Assembly: GCA_937941095.1 (NCBI GenBank)
Contig: CALDYJ010000093.1
Span: forward strand, 1 to 38,335
DNA from: an uncultured Saprospiraceae bacterium
Lineage (GTDB): Bacteria > Bacteroidota > Bacteroidia > Chitinophagales > Saprospiraceae
DNA: 38,335 bases
Direction: 5' to 3'
The notes beneath the pieces are model-generated. The model did no database searches. It had not been told where the DNA came from and saw only the letters and a program-made list of their open reading frames with translations. Positions 36,174 through 38,335 of the stretch are shown here, one piece after another (within the stretch, counting starts at the first letter, position 1; each line of letters opens with the position of its first letter). A program made the position numbers and the translations under genes.

Positions 36174-36671
36174 GATCTTAAGATTGTTGTTGAGCTATGA
36201 AGGTAAGTTTATTCGTGGGAATATCTAAATTATGGGTATGGTTTTAGACGAAGGCTTTGGGGGCAGAGATTAGGTGGGCAAATCTTTGTATAATTTTAGG
36301 AGAATAGCGTATTAAGCAATAGTTTTCTCATATTTATATAGTCTTGCCAATTTAATTTGAATAGCAAGGTTCCATTTCATTTATGATGAAAACAGCATCA
36401 ATAATCTAAGACCAATCTTCACAGGCGGACGATGATTCATAAGTAAATAATCGAATACTTAGATTTTCATACTACCAATCTGTTTTTTCTGATGGAGTTA
36501 GTATCTGCATGCCATCATTAGCATTCGAGCCTACTAATTTTTGTTCAAGGCTCCCTTCTTTCGCTGGATCAAAAAGATCTCCAGTATTTCTATATTCCAC
36601 TAGAGCTACTTGTCATATACCTTACATCTCCTTCCAATCCCCCTTGCATCTCTCCAAATAATCCCATAATT
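36174..36671. other. Gene-poor stretch upstream of the permease
   Basis: Apart from the possible gene remnant at 36472-36667 I see no coding frame. No ABC ATPase, tRNA or repeat array is present. Confidence 0.55.
36472..36667 (-). pseudogene. Possible small gene remnant with a frameshift
   Basis: From ATG at 36667 a frame reads MGLFGEMQGGLEGDVRYMT and stops at 36590. In a different frame, protein-like sequence (LVEYRNTGDLFDPAKEGSLE ... TPSEKTDW) runs from 36612 to a stop at 36472. A single frameshift at about 36590-36613 would join them into a 65-residue protein. I recognise no family, so it may be a decayed gene or chance. Confidence 0.3.
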
Positions 36672-36673
36672 TG
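36644..36673 (+). promoter_or_regulatory. Candidate Bacteroidota promoter for the Cys-leader transcript
   Basis: TTG at 36644 and TAATTTG at 36667 are 20 bases apart, close to the Bacteroidota primary-sigma pattern (TTTG, about 20 bases, TAnnTTTG, here one T short). Transcription would start near 36680, just before the leader ATG. Confidence 0.4.
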
Positions 36674-36685
36674 AACTTAATTACA

Positions 36686-36766
36686 ATGAATAATTTTACT
36701 TACATATTTTCTACTTGTTGCTGTTGTTGTCTTGATAAACCATCGGGCAGAGAAGAGCATATGTAA
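36686..36766 (+). CDS. Poly-cysteine leader peptide (26 codons), putative attenuator
   Basis: Begins ATG and encodes a 26-residue peptide whose residues 9-17 are STCCCCCLD: five consecutive Cys codons at 36716-36730 (TGT TGC TGT TGT TGT). The stop is at 36764. Twenty-two bases after the stop a strong intrinsic terminator begins, and the ATP-grasp gene starts 23 bases after that. Codon runs of one amino acid before a terminator are the hallmark of ribosome-mediated attenuation, and poly-Cys leaders act this way in mycobacteria. The peptide itself probably has no function. The link to cysteine supply is inference. Confidence 0.6.
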   Translation: MNNFTYIFSTCCCCCLDKPSGREEHM

Positions 36767-36810
36767 TTAATCAATAATATCAATTGATAAAAAAGGAGCC
36801 TTCTCAGACC
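36746..36810 (+). promoter_or_regulatory. Predicted antiterminator pairing
   Basis: Leader bases 36746-36758 (GGCAGAGAAGAGC) can pair with 36798-36810 (GCCTTCTCAGACC), the 5' arm and loop of the terminator. The core is six pairs, GAGAAG with CTTCTC, extended by GC/GC and C-G/GG-CC with small bulges. A ribosome finishing at the stop codon (36764) would cover the leader half, whereas one stalled at the Cys codons would leave it free. Confidence 0.45.
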
Positions 36811-36828
36811 GAGAAGGCTCCTTTTTTT
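36789..36828 (+). terminator. Strong intrinsic terminator in the leader of the ATP-grasp gene
   Basis: A perfect 17-base stem, AAAAAAGGAGCCTTCTC with GAGAAGGCTCCTTTTTT, loop AGACC and T-tail. It ends 24 bases before the ATG at 36852 and follows only the leader peptide, so it most likely regulates the downstream gene. Confidence 0.9.
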
Positions 36829-36851
36829 ATTGGACAAATTAAAATTCCAGT

Positions 36852-37814
36852 ATGAAAAAGATCTATGTGATCCACGAAAACGACGATTGGGTGATTCCTT
36901 TAAGGGCGGCCTTTGAAAAGCTAAACCTTCCTTATGAAGAATGGTTTATCAACGAAATGAAGCTCGATTTAAATGCGATTCCTCCGGATGGGATTTTCTA
37001 TAATAGAATGAGCGCTTCAGCCCATACAAGAGATCATCGCTATGCGCCAGAATTTACGGCGAATATTCTAGCTTGGTTAGAACGATACGGCAGAAAAGTA
37101 ATTAATGGCAGACGAGCCTTGCAATTAGAATTAAGAAAATCAGAACAGTACCTAGCTTTGCAGCCTCATGACATTATTCATCCTAATACGATCATTGCTA
37201 ACAATCCAGCTGATGTCTTAAATGCAGTAGATAAGTTGAATGAATTTCCTTTTATCCTAAAACCAAACAGAGGGGGCAAAGGTGCTGGGGTTCAACTCTT
37301 TTATTCTAAAGAAAGTTTAAAAAATTCCATTGATAATGATAGCATTGGAGAGTCCTTAGATGGCATCTGGTTAGTACAGCAATACATCAAGCCTGCTAAT
37401 GGAAGAATAGTCCGTGCAGAATTTGTCGGATCCGAATTTTTATACGCAGTAAGCATTGATGCCAGTAAAGGATTTGAATTATGCCCTGCAGATTCATGCA
37501 ACATTGGTGATGCCTTTTGTCCAGCTGACCAATCTACTCTTGAAGATAAATTTGTCATTCTAGATCAATATCAAAATGAGGACTTAGAAAAATACGCCGA
37601 CTTTCTTAAGGCAAACAACATAGGAGTAGGAGCATTGGAGTATGTAGAAGATGAGCACGGTGATAAATATGTTTATGATGTAAATACCAATACCAATTAT
37701 AACTCTGGTGCAGAGCAAGCTTCGCTCTTAAAGAAAGAAGGCATGTTTGAAATAGCAAAGTATTTAGGACATGAATTACAATTGTTGCAAAATAAGGATT
37801 TGAAAAGAGCTTGA
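36852..37814 (+). CDS. ATP-grasp ligase, RimK/glutathione synthetase-like
   Basis: 320 aa, no signal peptide. It starts MKKIYVIHENDDWVIPL with an N-terminal pre-grasp domain including YNRMSASAHTRDHRYAPEF. The ATP-grasp fold has the conserved Lys and Gly-rich loop in FILKPNRGGKGAGVQLF (K137), a hinge segment IWLVQQYIKP and the metal-binding end YDVNTNTNYNSG. Relatives join a carboxylate to an amine (RimK glutamate ligases, glutathione synthetase). The exact substrates are not visible. The poly-Cys attenuator-like leader directly upstream suggests expression rises when charged Cys-tRNA is scarce, so a role in thiol or cysteine-peptide metabolism is a reasonable guess. Confidence 0.85.
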   Translation: MKKIYVIHENDDWVIPLRAAFEKLNLPYEEWFINEMKLDLNAIPPDGIFYNRMSASAHTRDHRYAPEFTANILAWLERYGRKVINGRRALQLELRKSEQYLALQPHDIIHPNTIIANNPADVLNAVDKLNEFPFILKPNRGGKGAGVQLFYSKESLKNSIDNDSIGESLDGIWLVQQYIKPANGRIVRAEFVGSEFLYAVSIDASKGFELCPADSCNIGDAFCPADQSTLEDKFVILDQYQNEDLEKYADFLKANNIGVGALEYVEDEHGDKYVYDVNTNTNYNSGAEQASLLKKEGMFEIAKYLGHELQLLQNKDLKRA

Positions 37815-38128
37815 GATTGGTCCATAAATTTTTTAGTATAGATCCAAATCCAAATAGGATTATATTTAATTTTTATAATGAATACATGTCGGTATATAAT
37901 AAGTGCAATACTAACTTATTCATTAATAAGTTTTCCTATAAAAAATTGACCTTCATTCTTAGTTTGGATAAAGTAAATTCCTTTGCTAAAAATTTGTAAG
38001 GTAGCTGGTTCTAAGTTGCAGGCTCAATTAAAAACTTTACAACCAACAAGCCTAATATCGTCGATCGTTTCTGATTGTTGGTTGAGCCAGAGAAACCAAA
38101 AAATATAAAATTTACCAAAGACCAAAGA
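37815..38128. other. Gene-free stretch before the phoH-like gene
   Basis: Only a weak 62-codon frame with a TTG start is present, AT-rich and unlike a protein. Contains nested inverted repeats at 38021-38088 and an AAAGAC pair at 38115-38130. Confidence 0.55.
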
Positions 38129-38335
38129 CTACTCCTCTTCCTCCTTATTCTTTTTTGCATCCTCCCTCTTCTTATCCTTCTCATCTTGTTCTTTCAACCT
38201 CCTTGCTCTTCGGTGTTCATCGTCTTTAGAATAAGCTTTGATGATTTCTTTGACAAGACGATGTCTAACAACATCTTCCGCAGTAAGATACACCGCTTTA
38301 ATACCTTCCGTGCCGTCTAGTATATTAATGGCGTG
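38129..38335 (-). CDS. PhoH-family ATPase, 3' end only
   Basis: The last 68 codons of a gene that continues beyond the right edge of the window. The visible sequence, HAINILDGTEGIKAVYLTAE then DVVRHRLVKEIIKAYSK, is the conserved C-terminal end of PhoH-like proteins (the ..D.VRH.LV..I..AYE segment), followed by a highly charged tail of Lys, Asp and Glu. PhoH proteins are P-loop ATPases linked to RNA metabolism; the ATP-binding part is outside this window. The tail (about 28 residues) is lineage-specific. Confidence 0.82.
   Translation of the reverse strand, partial: HAINILDGTEGIKAVYLTAEDVVRHRLVKEIIKAYSKDDEHRRARRLKEQDEKDKKREDAKKNKEEEE

Noticed and set aside
37811..37999. 62-codon plus-strand frame with TTG start
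   Set aside because: Overlaps the ATP-grasp stop, AT-driven composition, no recognisable domain.
38075..38320. 81-codon plus-strand frame at the right edge
   Set aside because: It is the antisense of the phoH-like C-terminus, whose protein sequence is clearly family-like.

Overview
The window looks like chromosomal DNA of a member of the Bacteroidota, most likely Saprospiraceae or a close relative. It is AT-rich, genes lack Shine-Dalgarno sequences, there are two proteins with C-terminal type IX secretion (T9SS) sorting domains, many lipoproteins, a DUF4271-hemD pair, a HD/PycTM protein and fused isobutyryl-CoA mutase IcmF. No rRNA, tRNA, CRISPR array, insertion sequence or prophage was seen.

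Region 1 (65-11336) appears to be one envelope/protease locus built around an ECF sigma factor. On the minus strand lie sigma, a single-span TPR protein in the anti-sigma position, an M48-like metallopeptidase with TPRs and a secreted caspase (C14). Divergently there are a FISUMP protein and an M43-like metzincin that share a C-terminal module, then an outer-membrane barrel candidate, an ankyrin lipoprotein and a small lipoprotein. Three sites with an identical TGATAACC-N13-GCAAT arrangement stand before the anti-sigma gene, the FISUMP gene and the barrel gene. I read them as the promoter of this sigma factor, which would make the locus a single regulon.

Region 2 (11401-19468) holds a secreted protein of unknown function, a MoxR-type AAA ATPase, a PycTM membrane protein with a degenerate HD domain, a secreted TPR-like protein, a DUF937 protein, a T9SS cargo protein and a TPR lipoprotein.

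Region 3 (19507-24331) has a histidine kinase/response regulator pair, the DUF4271-hemD operon and a CoA-type Nudix hydrolase. Region 4 (24373-32818) is metabolic: icmF and a glutaryl-CoA dehydrogenase (acyl-CoA catabolism), a repeat-containing acidic lipoprotein, a UbiA prenyltransferase with no ordinary start codon, and a PaaE-like ferredoxin reductase.

Region 5 (33002-38335) has a second T9SS cargo protein, an ABC-2 permease without its ATPase, a gene-poor stretch, an ATP-grasp ligase and the 3' end of a phoH-like gene that runs off the window. Immediately before the ATP-grasp gene is a 26-codon reading frame with five consecutive Cys codons, then a strong intrinsic terminator and a competing antiterminator pairing. 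This has the architecture of a cysteine-responsive transcription attenuator. Together with the ECF motif set it is the most interesting signal in the window.
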